A DNA stretch of 26,386 nt from an uncultured Eggerthella sp. (GTDB lineage Bacteria; Actinomycetota; Coriobacteriia; Coriobacteriales; Eggerthellaceae), in contig URJE01000013.1 in NCBI GenBank assembly GCA_900547965.1, positions 1-26,386 of the forward strand. The letters are read 5' to 3'. This document shows, piece after piece, positions 1 through 7,064 of this stretch (position 1 is the first letter of the stretch; every line of letters begins with the position of its first letter). Under the pieces are notes generated by a model, which ran no database searches, was not told the origin of the DNA, and saw only the letters and a program-made list of their open reading frames with translations. A program made the translations under genes and the position numbers.

Positions 1-2
1 CG

Positions 3-74
3 CCGAAGTTCATCGACGGCCTATCTCAGACTGCAATGGCTTTAGGCTATCGTGTAAAGATTCGCTTACCGTAA
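3..74 (+). CDS. 3' end of a probable XRE-family (helix-turn-helix) regulator, truncated by the window edge
   Basis: Only the last 23 codons are present, open from the window edge to TAA at 72-74. The residues LSQTAMALGYRVKIRLP match the pattern commonly seen at the end of XRE/HTH_3 proteins, where a final helix containing ALGY is followed by a short strand of alternating hydrophobic and basic residues. The DNA-binding helices would lie outside the window, so this is inference from a short tail. The stop overlaps the 3' end of the convergent exporter gene by 9 bases, a compact arrangement that fits two real genes meeting tail to tail. It could also be a chance open frame. Confidence 0.4.
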   Translation, partial: PKFIDGLSQTAMALGYRVKIRLP

Positions 75-1016
75 CGCTCTATTGGGGAAGAGCTGAAGCT
101 GTGAAACGCAGATGCCAAACAGGATGATGACCACCCCAAGCCATTCAACGGCACCGATGGGCGATCCCAGCGCTATCATTGCTACGAACAGCCCAGCCGG
201 CAGCTCCGATGCGGCTAGTACGGACGTAAGCCCTGTAGGCAAATGGGGCGCACCCATACTTAAGAGCAGAATAGGCAGGAAGAACCCACATGCTCCGGCA
301 ATTAAGCCCAAAGGGGCAATGCCCTGTAAGAGCACGCCCGAAACGATGAAGTCGGGGCAGATGAAGTGCGACATAATTACAGCACCGCCACAGACAATCA
401 AACCTCGCTGGGCCTGTGAGCATTTTGGCTGCACATGGCCAGAGAGCGCCAGAAACGAAGCGCAGCTTACGGCGGCAAGAAGCCCTGCTGCGATACCCCA
501 GGGGTTGCAACTCGAAAGATCAGTAGCATAGAGTCCGCTAGCAAATACTGTTCCGAACACGATGATTGCGGCCGAGATCACCTGGCCGGGCGCAGGCGGC
601 CTCCGTGTTATGACAACTTGAATCACCGTACCTATCCAGGTGAATTGGAACAAGAGCGTCAGTGCCAAGGCGACGGGCAGCACGCTCATGGCATAGGTGT
701 AGAAGATCGAGGTAATGCAGGTTACGGCGCCAATACCCAGAAGCTTCAATGTGTTGGCGCATCCAAGTTTTGCCAGCCTTTTTCCTTGGGCGCGGTTGAC
801 TAGAAGGAGAAGGGCAAATAGCGCGAAGCCAGCCCACATTTGTGCGGCGGCAATTTGCGCAGAGTTGAATCCCCATGCGTAGGAAAGCTTGTAGCAGGTG
901 GCATTGAAGCCGTAGCAGGCACCGCCGAAGAACACTAAGATAGCAGCCTTGGTTCGAGTGCCCGCATCTGCTGCGGCGGTGGTGAATGGCTTATGCTTAG
1001 GGGTGTTCTGTAACAA
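66..1016 (-). CDS. EamA/DMT-family multi-pass exporter or permease
   Basis: The product is about 316 residues with ten hydrophobic segments spread over the whole chain, the usual length and layout of the drug/metabolite transporter (EamA) superfamily, which typically export amino acids, nucleosides or other small metabolites. An early stretch with FFGGACYGFNATCYKLSY resembles the first EamA helix, and the two halves look like the usual 5+5 inverted duplication. The substrate cannot be told. I chose the TTG at 1016-1014 as start because a perfect AAGGAG lies six bases upstream; the in-frame ATG at 1049 has no ribosome site and would add 11 polar residues. The gene is divergent from ddh, so export of a lysine-pathway compound is conceivable but unproven. 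Confidence 0.75.
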   Translation of the reverse strand: MLQNTPKHKPFTTAAADAGTRTKAAILVFFGGACYGFNATCYKLSYAWGFNSAQIAAAQMWAGFALFALLLLVNRAQGKRLAKLGCANTLKLLGIGAVTCITSIFYTYAMSVLPVALALTLLFQFTWIGTVIQVVITRRPPAPGQVISAAIIVFGTVFASGLYATDLSSCNPWGIAAGLLAAVSCASFLALSGHVQPKCSQAQRGLIVCGGAVIMSHFICPDFIVSGVLLQGIAPLGLIAGACGFFLPILLLSMGAPHLPTGLTSVLAASELPAGLFVAMIALGSPIGAVEWLGVVIILFGICVSQLQLFPNRALR

Positions 1017-1394
1017 GGTGATCTCCTTTAGGCAATCGTTTTGCCGCATGCGGAAAGGCGTGCAGCTTTGCGGTTGCGTGGCGAAAAGGAGACGAAAGGC
1101 GTCTGGAAAAGTCCACGCTTCTGGTTTATCAGGCTGACTATTCTAGCAAAGAAGACGGGTTTGGGTTGATCGAGTGTTGGTCCCGGGTTTCGCTAATTGG
1201 CGTCTCGTCCAACCATCGAAATCATGTAGAAGCGTGCATCTATTTGAAGCTACTTGCATAGCTGTTAACCATTTCGTTTCGTTTTCCGTAGTATTAATAC
1301 GTTCAAAACAATTCTCGAATGTCCACGGCGTACAATCACTGACGTGAGAGTTTGCCTCGCTTTAGAAGCTGGGCTTGGTTAGAAAGGAAGCCGC
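1017..1394. promoter_or_regulatory. Divergent intergenic region between the exporter and ddh
   Basis: No gene is seen in these 378 bases; they should hold both divergent promoters. For ddh, TTAACC (1265-1270) and TAGTAT (1289-1294) with an 18-base spacer are a weak match to a sigma-70-type promoter. A perfect 10-bp palindrome GTATTAATAC (1291-1300) overlaps that -10 and could be an operator. For the exporter an extended -10 is listed separately. The rest is unremarkable and shows no riboswitch-like structure that I recognise. Confidence 0.35.
1140..1148 (-). promoter_or_regulatory. Possible extended -10 promoter of the exporter gene
   Basis: On the minus strand TGCTAGAAT reads as an extended -10 (TG, one base, TAGAAT). 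No good -35 lies 16-18 bases upstream, which is common for extended -10 promoters. It would give a leader of roughly 115 bases before the TTG start. Confidence 0.3.
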
Positions 1395-2372
1395 ATGATT
1401 CGTATCGGTATCTTGGGCTATGGAAATCTTGGCAAGGGCGTTGAGCTTGCTGTTCGTCAAAACGATGATATGGAACTTGCCGCTGTGTATACGCGTCGCA
1501 ATCCTGAAACTGTATCCATCGCAACGCCTGGCGTTGCCGTTCGCTCGGTTGCCGATCTTGAGGCGGGCAATGAGGATATTGATGTTTTGATTCTGTGCGG
1601 TGGCAGCGCAACCGACCTCCCTGAGCAGACACCCAAGTTTGCCGCTCTGTATAACGTGGTTGATTCCTTCGATACCCATGCGAAGATTCCCACTCATTTC
1701 GCCAATGTTGATGCGGCTGCTAAGGGCGCTGGCAAAACTGCGCTGATCTCTTGCGGCTGGGATCCGGGCCTGTTCTCCTTGAATCGCCTGTACGCAAACT
1801 GCATCCTGCCCGAAGGAGCCGACTACACCTTCTGGGGTCGCGGTGTTTCCCAGGGCCATTCCGATGCGCTTCGCCGCATTCCTGGCGTTGCCGATGCTCG
1901 CCAGTACACCATCCCCGTCCCCGAGGCACTGGAAGCAGTTCGCTCAGGCTCCAACCCCGAGCTCACCACGCGCGAAAAGCATACGCGCGAGTGCTGGGTT
2001 GTTTTGGAAGAAGGCGCTGACCCCGCTGAGGTAACCAAGCAGATTGTAGAAATGCCGAACTACTTCGACGAATACGACGTAACCGTGAACTTCATCAGCC
2101 AGGAGGAGCTCGACCGCGACCATGCTGGGCTGCCTCACGGCGGTATGGTTATCCGTACTGGCAAGACCGCTGGTGACAAGAACTGTAAGATCGAGTATTC
2201 GCTTGACCTTGAGTCCAACCCCGAGTTCACCGCCTGCGTGTTGGCTTGCTATGCTCGCGCCATTGCTCGTCTTTCCGCTGAGGGCAACCATGGTTGCAAA
2301 ACGGTATTCGACATCGCGCCGGCTTATCTTTCTGCGAAGTCTGGTGAAGAGCTGCGTGCTCATATGCTGTAA
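1395..2372 (+). CDS. ddh: meso-diaminopimelate D-dehydrogenase
   Basis: This 325-residue protein catalyses NADPH-dependent reductive amination of L-2-amino-6-oxopimelate (from tetrahydrodipicolinate) to meso-diaminopimelate in one step, bypassing the acylated lysine/peptidoglycan branches. The N-terminus IGILGYGNLGKG (residues 4-15) is the Rossmann nucleotide-binding loop. Further family motifs are CGGSATD (68-74), DSFDTHAKIP (90-99), SCGWDPGLFS (119-128) and GRGVSQGHSDA (148-158), which line the active site and DAP pocket. Length matches the family. AAAGGAAG lies five bases before the ATG. The gene stands alone, divergent from the exporter, and ends at a strong hairpin. It implies that the organism makes meso-DAP, as precursor of lysine and possibly as a cell-wall residue. 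Confidence 0.93.
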   Translation: MIRIGILGYGNLGKGVELAVRQNDDMELAAVYTRRNPETVSIATPGVAVRSVADLEAGNEDIDVLILCGGSATDLPEQTPKFAALYNVVDSFDTHAKIPTHFANVDAAAKGAGKTALISCGWDPGLFSLNRLYANCILPEGADYTFWGRGVSQGHSDALRRIPGVADARQYTIPVPEALEAVRSGSNPELTTREKHTRECWVVLEEGADPAEVTKQIVEMPNYFDEYDVTVNFISQEELDRDHAGLPHGGMVIRTGKTAGDKNCKIEYSLDLESNPEFTACVLACYARAIARLSAEGNHGCKTVFDIAPAYLSAKSGEELRAHML

Positions 2373-2394
2373 TGCGATAGCTAATCAGCCAGTT

Positions 2395-2440
2395 GCCAAA
2401 AAATTTAGAGGGAATGCGAAACTTCGCATTCCCTCTTTTG
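2395..2440. terminator. Bidirectional intrinsic terminator between ddh and trmO
   Basis: A 14-bp arm starting AGAGGGAATGCG (2407-2420) pairs perfectly with 2423-2436; sterically the outer 12 bp form the stem. It is followed by TTTT on plus and preceded by a run of seven A (2397-2403), which becomes a U-tract for minus-strand transcripts. It therefore serves both convergent genes. Confidence 0.85.
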
Positions 2441-2460
2441 GTCTGGAGCGTGCTTGCGCA

Positions 2461-3198
2461 TTAGGCGATGATTCGTTTGACGCCTTGAACGTGAAGGTCG
2501 GCGCCATCAACGGTAAAGGCAACATCAAACCCTGCATAGGCAAGATGGTACGTACGTTCAGGTTCATGCTTGCTGCCTGCGCGACGTGGGTCCTGCTCCA
2601 ATACCTCAAGAAGGCCTTCACGCTTTTCTTCGGGAATGGATTGCAGCAGTTTGGCAGGGCAGTGAACAGCGAGTTCTTGCCAAGGCGTTTCGTCGATAAA
2701 GCCGCCTTGTGCGTCGGGGTGGCAGTCGGCAAAGGGGATGTAGGGCTTTATGTCGAAAATAGGCGTACCATCGCGCAGATCGGCGCCCAAAACATGAATG
2801 AGCGGACCATTTTCAGTGAGTTCTATGCGTTCTAGCTTTACGCAAGTGAGTCCGATGGGATTGGGGCGGAAGGGGCTGCGAGTGGCGAATACCCCCATGC
2901 GCTTGGTTCCCCCGAGGCGTGGTGGTCGTACCGTTGGGAACCATTTTCCCGTGGTGCCCCGTTTGTCGTCGGTTTGCGCATCGTTGGCTATATCGGCAGC
3001 GGTGCCACCAGGGGTTCCGTTCTCGAACTCCCAGATGAGCCACAGGTACGTGAAGCCTTCCATTCCCTCAACGGCTGAGTTCAGGGCGAACTCGGGTTCG
3101 AAGACGATGGTTCCCTGCAGGTGCGGTGCAAGGAAGCTGTTTCGAGGAATGCCGAATTTTTGTGGCATATCAGTGCGGATGTGTGCGATGGGTTTCAT
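2461..3198 (-). CDS. trmO: tRNA (N6-threonylcarbamoyladenosine-37)-N6-methyltransferase, TrmO/TsaA (YaeB) family
   Basis: TrmO uses S-adenosylmethionine to add a methyl group to t6A at position 37 of certain threonine tRNAs (making m6t6A), which tunes decoding. The 245-residue chain has the family signatures GVFATRSPFRPNPIGLT (residues 102-118) and DLRDGTPIFDIKPY (140-153), both in the SAM-binding beta-barrel fold, preceded by the usual N-terminal IAHIRT strand. Residues 190-245 form the C-terminal extension found in many full-length TrmO proteins. The ATG has a GAGGT about 10 bases upstream, a slightly long spacing. The gene is isolated and convergent with ddh, sharing its terminator. It is a housekeeping function with no special link to neighbours. 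Confidence 0.88.
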   Translation of the reverse strand: MKPIAHIRTDMPQKFGIPRNSFLAPHLQGTIVFEPEFALNSAVEGMEGFTYLWLIWEFENGTPGGTAADIANDAQTDDKRGTTGKWFPTVRPPRLGGTKRMGVFATRSPFRPNPIGLTCVKLERIELTENGPLIHVLGADLRDGTPIFDIKPYIPFADCHPDAQGGFIDETPWQELAVHCPAKLLQSIPEEKREGLLEVLEQDPRRAGSKHEPERTYHLAYAGFDVAFTVDGADLHVQGVKRIIA

Positions 3199-3356
3199 GG
3201 GCGTAATTTTACCTCAAAGGTGAAGGCTCCTTTGCATACTGTGCCTTTGTCGGTTCATTTCGTTATGCGTGGCAGTTTATGTGATCTGCCCGCTTTAGCG
3301 GCCCGAGGCTATGGTATTGCGCGTTTTCATTCTTTCTAATCCCTGGTGTGCCCGTT

Positions 3357-3384
3357 TTGTTTCTGGGAGAATTTGCGGTATAGG
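3357..3384 (+). promoter_or_regulatory. Candidate promoter of the UPF0303 gene
   Basis: TTGTTT (3357-3362), a 16-base spacer and TATAGG (3379-3384) lie 25 bases before the start codon. Both boxes match the consensus only partly (3 of 6 and 4 of 6), so this is a weak call. Confidence 0.3.
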
Positions 3385-3409
3385 TTTTGGGAGATAGTAG
3401 GGGGCTGTC

Positions 3410-3916
3410 ATGGAGCAAACAGATAATATTGAAGCGCTGATGGATCGTATTAAAGAGCAGGAATCCATGTACGAATTCGAGCGCATCGACGAAGAGCTTG
3501 CACTTCAGATGGGTTTTTATGTGGTTCGCCGCGCACGTGAAATGGGTAAGCCCGTCGCAACGCGCATTACGCTGAATCGCCGCACCCTGTTTTCGCTTTC
3601 AATGGCGGGCACAAAGCCCGAAAGCGATAATTGGCTTCGCCGCAAAGAAAACCTTGCCTACGCAACCAATCAAAGCTCGTATTTTTGGGAGTGCTGGTGT
3701 GAACAGGGGCTCCATCCCTTTGAATGGCGTGGCATGACGTTCGAGGACTACGCACCGGCTGGCGGCTGTTTTCCTTTGCGCGTCAAGGGTGCAGGCATGG
3801 TGGGCACCTTGACCATTTCGGGGATGGCTAGTCATGAAGATCACGCATTGGCGTTCGAAACAGTTGAAAAAGCCGTGCACGGCCAATTGGGCATTGACGT
3901 ATCTGGCTTGATGTAG
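3410..3916 (+). CDS. UPF0303 / heme-degrading-domain (HbpS-like, DUF336) protein
   Basis: The 168-residue protein matches the UPF0303 family, related to the HbpS/GlcG fold that binds and can slowly degrade heme. Visible family features are the YEFERIDEELALQMGFYVV start of the fold (residues 21-39), GKPVATRITLNRRTLFSLSMAGT (46-68, an internal part of the core sheet), the charged NWLRRKENLAY segment (74-84) and the strongly conserved tail YAPAGGCFPLR...GTLTISGMASHEDH (114-145). His142 and His145 near the end could be ligands, but the real ligand residues are not known to me for this family. AGGGGG lies six bases before the ATG. It is a single-gene unit with its own terminator. An HsmA-like protein, also heme-linked, is encoded about 1.3 kb away, which may hint at shared physiology. 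Confidence 0.8.
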   Translation: MEQTDNIEALMDRIKEQESMYEFERIDEELALQMGFYVVRRAREMGKPVATRITLNRRTLFSLSMAGTKPESDNWLRRKENLAYATNQSSYFWECWCEQGLHPFEWRGMTFEDYAPAGGCFPLRVKGAGMVGTLTISGMASHEDHALAFETVEKAVHGQLGIDVSGLM

Positions 3917-3938
3917 TGTTTGGTCAACTGAGCTTGCG

Positions 3939-3974
3939 AGGCCTGACAAAGACGATTCTTTGACAGGCCTTTTC
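3939..3974 (+). terminator. Intrinsic terminator after the UPF0303 gene
   Basis: A 14-bp stem (AGGCCTGACAAAGA, 3939-3952) with one mismatch and a CGAT loop pairs with 3957-3970 and is followed by TTT C. It lies 22 bases after the stop codon. Confidence 0.8.
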
Positions 3975-4036
3975 GATGGTGTGGAGCCGTCAGATGGATT
4001 CCGGAAGTAATTTGGGAGCTTTCCGATGGAGATACA

Positions 4037-4072
4037 ATGAGGCTGCCAGATAAATCTATCTGGCAGCCTCAT
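4037..4072. other. Perfect 16-bp hairpin between convergent genes, no U-tract
   Basis: ATGAGGCTGCCAGATA (4037-4052), loop AATC, then an exact complementary arm (4057-4072). It lies about 100 bases downstream of the map stop (minus strand), but neither strand has a T-run after it. It may stabilise the 3' end of the map message or act as a Rho-independent-like pause, or be an extragenic repeat. Function is not determined. Confidence 0.6.
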
Positions 4073-4172
4073 AAGATGATCGGGTGTTTGGGCCACACCG
4101 ATTGCGTTGTGACAATTTGTTCACGGGAGAATCGAGCAAGGGCAGGTGCAAGCCCCTTGGTGTTGCGTTGTT

Positions 4173-5057
4173 CTACCAGGAAATAAGCTCGTATCCGTCT
4201 TCGGTTACAACAAGCTGCACTTCCCACTGAGCAGAATCCGAGCCGTCTTTAGTGCGAACGGTCCATCCGTTGGGATCGTCCATATCCAGCTCAGGGCCTC
4301 CTGCGTTGATCATGGGCTCGATGGTGAAGCACATGCCCGGTGCCAGAACTGCACCTTCGCCAGGCTCGCCCACAAAGAAGACGAAGGGGTCTTCGTGGAA
4401 ATCGTTGCCAATGCCGTGTCCGCCGAATTCGCGAACTACGCTAAAACCGTTCTCCTCGGCGTATGTTTGCACGGCGTGGGCGATATCCCCTACGGTTGCC
4501 CACGGCTTTACCGCAGCCAGACCGCGCTGAACAGCCTCATAGGTAACGTCGACGAGCTTTTTGCGCTCGGGGCTCACTTCTCCGATGCAGAACATACGCG
4601 AGGAGTCGGAGTAGTATCCGTCCAAAATGGTTGAGCAGTCTACGTTGACGATATCGCCCTCTTTCAGTACATCGTCATCGCTGGGAATGCCATGGCACAC
4701 CACGCTGTTGATCGAGGTGCACACGCTGTTGGGGTAGCCTTCGAAGTTGAGATCAGCAGGGATGCCCCCATGCTCAATCGTGTAGTCGTAAATCCACTTG
4801 TCTATTTCGGCAGTGGTAACGCCTGGCTTGATGTGCTCGGCAACATAGTCGAGGACGCCAATGTTGATAGCGGCAGAGCGCTTGATGCCCTCGATTTCCT
4901 CGGGGCTTTTAAGGAGCGAACGGGGCACCACTTCGTACCCGTCTAGGTAAAAACTTTCGAGGCGGCTGTCAATGGGGCCGTGGCACTTCTTGTATTTCTT
5001 TCCACTTCCGCACCAACATTCGTCGTTGCGTCCAGGTTTTGGGCCGTTGTCGTACAT
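4173..5057 (-). CDS. map: Type I methionine aminopeptidase with N-terminal SEC-C zinc motif
   Basis: MetAP removes the initiator methionine from nascent proteins in the cytoplasm. The 294-residue chain begins with a SEC-C motif (GRNDECWCGSGKKYKKCHG, residues 9-27; Cys14, Cys16, Cys25 and His26 are the expected zinc ligands), a tag thought to help ribosome association. The pita-bread catalytic domain follows. The five metal ligands are visible as Asp140, Asp151, His214 (FGGHGIG), Glu247 (TIEPMI) and Glu279 (SAQWEVQ); His122 matches the substrate-side histidine. The usual EHT after the last ligand reads EVQ here, a variation that leaves the ligand intact. AAGGAG lies six bases before the ATG. 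It lies downstream of hsmA on the same strand with a 131-base gap, so it may be partly co-transcribed, though that gap is AT-rich enough for its own promoter. Confidence 0.93.
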   Translation of the reverse strand: MYDNGPKPGRNDECWCGSGKKYKKCHGPIDSRLESFYLDGYEVVPRSLLKSPEEIEGIKRSAAINIGVLDYVAEHIKPGVTTAEIDKWIYDYTIEHGGIPADLNFEGYPNSVCTSINSVVCHGIPSDDDVLKEGDIVNVDCSTILDGYYSDSSRMFCIGEVSPERKKLVDVTYEAVQRGLAAVKPWATVGDIAHAVQTYAEENGFSVVREFGGHGIGNDFHEDPFVFFVGEPGEGAVLAPGMCFTIEPMINAGGPELDMDDPNGWTVRTKDGSDSAQWEVQLVVTEDGYELISW

Positions 5058-5188
5058 AGCAAGCTCCTTATTCGTCGTTCCGTCACTGAAAGTGCGAAAC
5101 CGTTGCGTTCTCGGTTGTTAGCTTAAGTTAATTGCGATAGAGATCAAACGGAATACGACTATATTTGCATTGTTTCCATTGCTGGGCT

Positions 5189-5695
5189 TCACTTTTGCAG
5201 GCGCGTTTTGTTGGCCTTGAGGCAGAAGAAGATGCCCAGAACCAGAACAAAGGATGCGGTAATGGTAAGCGCCATCGAATCGGAGAACGGGAACATCGGT
5301 GCGCCGAGCATGACGCCAACGCCGTAGGGAACAAGCCAGAACAGCCACACGCCAATGCTCAGACGGTGGAAGTTGGCCCTGGAGCGCTCGTTGCCGCGAA
5401 GAACAATAATGGTTGCCCAGATCGCGTGGAACAGCATGAGCGAAAGAGCAAGTACGCCGGTAATTGCGTGAAGGGGTGACCCCGCACCTCCGGTTTCTCC
5501 TGCAACCATAGACATGATGGTGGTTCCCGCAGAGTCGAACACGAAGCCTGTCCAGAAGAATGCCAGATGCTTCGGCTTTAAGGTGCCAGAACGGCGCTCG
5601 GCGAAAACGCCGATAGTATAGAAGACGAGTGCGAGCGAAATGATAATTGCGGCAAAGATCACCATTCCCATGTTGGGGGTACCTTGGATTCCCAT
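5189..5695 (-). CDS. hsmA: HsmA-family (TIGR03987) integral membrane protein, probable heme-binding oxidative-stress protein
   Basis: The 168-residue protein has five predicted membrane helices (about 9-31, 42-62, 74-99, 111-131 and 140-159) and four histidines (His43, His76, His90, His110) at or near helix ends, which are plausible heme ligands. It fits the HsmA/TIGR03987 family. In Clostridioides difficile HsmA is a heme-binding membrane protein that captures heme and helps resist oxidative stress, and is controlled by the MarR-type heme sensor HsmR. Here the gene upstream on the same strand is a TetR regulator instead. AAAGGAG lies nine bases before the ATG, and its first bases belong to a long inverted repeat. 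The assignment to the family is fairly secure; heme binding in this organism is inference. Confidence 0.75.
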   Translation of the reverse strand: MGIQGTPNMGMVIFAAIIISLALVFYTIGVFAERRSGTLKPKHLAFFWTGFVFDSAGTTIMSMVAGETGGAGSPLHAITGVLALSLMLFHAIWATIIVLRGNERSRANFHRLSIGVWLFWLVPYGVGVMLGAPMFPFSDSMALTITASFVLVLGIFFCLKANKTRLQK

Positions 5696-5707
5696 GATCT
5701 TTTGCTC

Positions 5708-5766
5708 CTTTCAAGATTGTGCTTTGCAGCTGATTGCTTTGCTTTTGACAAGAACAATCTTGAAAG
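5708..5766 (-). promoter_or_regulatory. 13-bp inverted repeat in the hsmA leader that overlaps its ribosome site
   Basis: CTTTCAAGATTGT (5708-5720) and its exact complement (5754-5766) are separated by 33 bases. In the hsmA transcript the downstream arm ends with the GAAAG of GAAAGGAG, so folding would partly hide the Shine-Dalgarno sequence. It could be an RNA switch or a DNA operator pair. Confidence 0.55.
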
Positions 5767-5773
5767 CGTGGCA

Positions 5774-5801
5774 TCTGAACATCTATGGGCTAATGTTCAG
5801 A
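5774..5801. promoter_or_regulatory. Candidate TetR operator upstream of hsmA
   Basis: A perfect inverted repeat with 9-bp arms, TCTGAACAT (5774-5782) and ATGTTCAGA (5793-5801), is separated by 10 bases. The size and symmetry suit a TetR-family dimer. It lies between the TetR gene and hsmA, 79 bases before the hsmA start, so it most likely controls hsmA. Confidence 0.6.
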
Positions 5802-5821
5802 CATCGTATTTCGCGTTAACG

Positions 5822-6382
5822 TTAGTGCATGTAGAGGGTTCGGTCGAGCATGGTGAACAGGAGGGAGCAATCGGGTTTTTCGCTTCGAAGTTCGGTGATG
5901 ATATTGCGCAAGGCAAATTTGGATACGGCTTCTGCGGTGACGTGATCAGGCAGATCATGCCCGATAGATGGATCGTTTTCAAAGACGATAATCATGCCAT
6001 CGCAAATATGGTCGAACTGTTTTTCTTCGCGGAATCGTGCGATGGTCTTCTCTGCCGTGGGCAGTGCCTCGGAGTCTTTAAGCCAGTGCTCCCTGAAATG
6101 GCTGATGGCTTTTTCCATACTGCCGAACATGCGCTTGCAGAAATCCAGATAACGTTCACCTTTCGTGGGGTGACAGAAATCGGCGTAGAACGCACGCTTG
6201 AAATACAGCGCCGTGGTTGCTGTTGTTAGTTCGCCCTTCGAAGCAAAATGGTTATAGATGGTTCCGACGCTCACATTGCAGTCTGATGCGAGCCCCCTTA
6301 CCGAAAGAGCTGCAAGGCCGTATTCGTCCGCGATGTCATATGCATGATCGAGCAGGGTTTCACGGGATGTTGGTTCTGCCAT
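5822..6382 (-). CDS. TetR-family transcriptional regulator
   Basis: The 186-residue protein opens with a typical TetR DNA-binding domain: TLLDHAYDIADEYGLAALSV (residues 9-28), then the helix-turn-helix RGLASDCNVSVGTIYNHFASKGEL (split as recognition helix around 37-47, with the family-typical YNHF at 43-46). The C-terminal half is all-helical and unlike any ligand domain I can name. It has several Cys and His residues (for instance Cys69-His70) that could matter for heme or redox sensing, but that is a guess. AAAGGA lies six bases before the ATG. It precedes hsmA on the same strand with a 126-base gap that contains an operator-like palindrome, so it probably represses hsmA in response to a ligand. 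Confidence 0.85.
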   Translation of the reverse strand: MAEPTSRETLLDHAYDIADEYGLAALSVRGLASDCNVSVGTIYNHFASKGELTTATTALYFKRAFYADFCHPTKGERYLDFCKRMFGSMEKAISHFREHWLKDSEALPTAEKTIARFREEKQFDHICDGMIIVFENDPSIGHDLPDHVTAEAVSKFALRNIITELRSEKPDCSLLFTMLDRTLYMH

Positions 6383-6493
6383 TGCATTCCTTTCGGCAAA
6401 GGGCGAAGAAAAGCATTGAATGCACGAAGTAGGTTGCGTATCGCCTATTCTATCCAGCTGTGGCGTTGAGGAGATTTATTCCATCTGATTGCC

Positions 6494-6690
6494 TTACATG
6501 GCGCCCTTGGGGGCTTTCTCGCGATAGGGGATGAGCAGCAAGCTTCCAATCTTTTCGCGCAGGTGGGAGCGCACTTTCTTGCTGTCCGTTTCAGGCGTCT
6601 CGCATCACCTGTTCGGGTGTCTTATGGACTTTGATTAGAGCATATCTGGATGCGGGCAAGGAAAACTCTCCATGATCAAATGAAAGTCAT
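6494..6690 (-). pseudogene. Possible remnant of a decayed gene (two short open frames joined by a frameshift)
   Basis: On the minus strand one frame reads ...YALIKVHKTPEQVMRDA-stop and, with a one-step frame change at about 6595, continues KKVRSHLREKIGSLLLIPYR...KGAM-stop (ending at 6494). Both pieces use codons like the neighbouring genes and look protein-like, but neither has a start codon with a ribosome site. I do not recognise the family. It may be the 3' relic of a gene lost when the adhesin locus was built, or chance. Confidence 0.3.
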
Positions 6691-6835
6691 AAAATAAAGA
6701 AGAATATGCGTATTTCTGGGCAGCATGACGCTATCGGCGGTCGTGCAGTGTGATCAGCGCCATCCTTTGTCTTTAGGAGGGGGCGGTAGGGCAGCCCAGA
6801 GATTCAAGCAGATGATTGAAATACCGAATCGCTAT

Positions 6836-6879
6836 ACGCAGAGAGGGCGCTCGTTATTGGGAGAGCCTCTACTCTGCGT
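6836..6879 (+). promoter_or_regulatory. Leader hairpin upstream of the adhesin gene
   Basis: ACGCAGAG (6836-6843) pairs exactly with CTCTGCGT (6872-6879), and the enclosed bases can extend the stem with bulges. It ends 50 bases before the adhesin start. There is no U-tract, so it is not a terminator; it may stabilise or tune the long message. Confidence 0.35.
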
Positions 6880-6929
6880 GAATCGGCCGGCTAGGCAATG
6901 CGTAGTTGGCTTGCGGAAGGACACAACAT

Positions 6930-7064
6930 ATGAACTCGCATCGCGTAAAGCGAACACTGAAAGAATCGATGGGCTACAAGGTTTTTGCCGTCTTCATGGC
7001 GTTCACCCTGTGCTTGCCCACGACGTTGACCAGCAACCTGACCAATATGCGTCAGGCGCAGGCG
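6930..7064 (+). other. Signal peptide of the giant surface protein
   Basis: A basic start (HRVKRTLKES) is followed by the hydrophobic core YKVFAVFMAFTLCLP (residues 16-30), a polar stretch and AQA before Ala46, a normal signal-peptidase I site. The polar linker between core and site is longer than usual. Confidence 0.75.

Larger units (their letters stand above)
6383..6929. other. Long intergenic leader region between the TetR gene and the giant adhesin gene
   Basis: These 547 bases hold no intact gene. Near 6650-6720 there is an AT-rich island (with TAAAAT at 6690-6695) that is the likeliest promoter area for the adhesin, but I see no convincing -35/-10 pair. On the minus strand 6494-6690 looks like decayed coding sequence (listed separately). 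A leader hairpin lies at 6836-6879. No riboswitch class was recognised. Confidence 0.5.

Noticed and set aside
2122..2835. A 237-codon plus-strand open frame across the ddh end and trmO
   Set aside because: It overlaps two well-supported genes and crosses their shared terminator; the product looks like frame-shifted translation.
5745..5750. TTGACA on plus upstream of the TetR/hsmA gap
   Set aside because: No -10 box follows at 16-18 bases and no plus-strand gene starts downstream.
6906..6929. TTG at 6906 as start of the giant protein
   Set aside because: It has no ribosome site and would put the AAGGA inside the coding region; ATG 6930 has proper spacing and gives a normal signal peptide.
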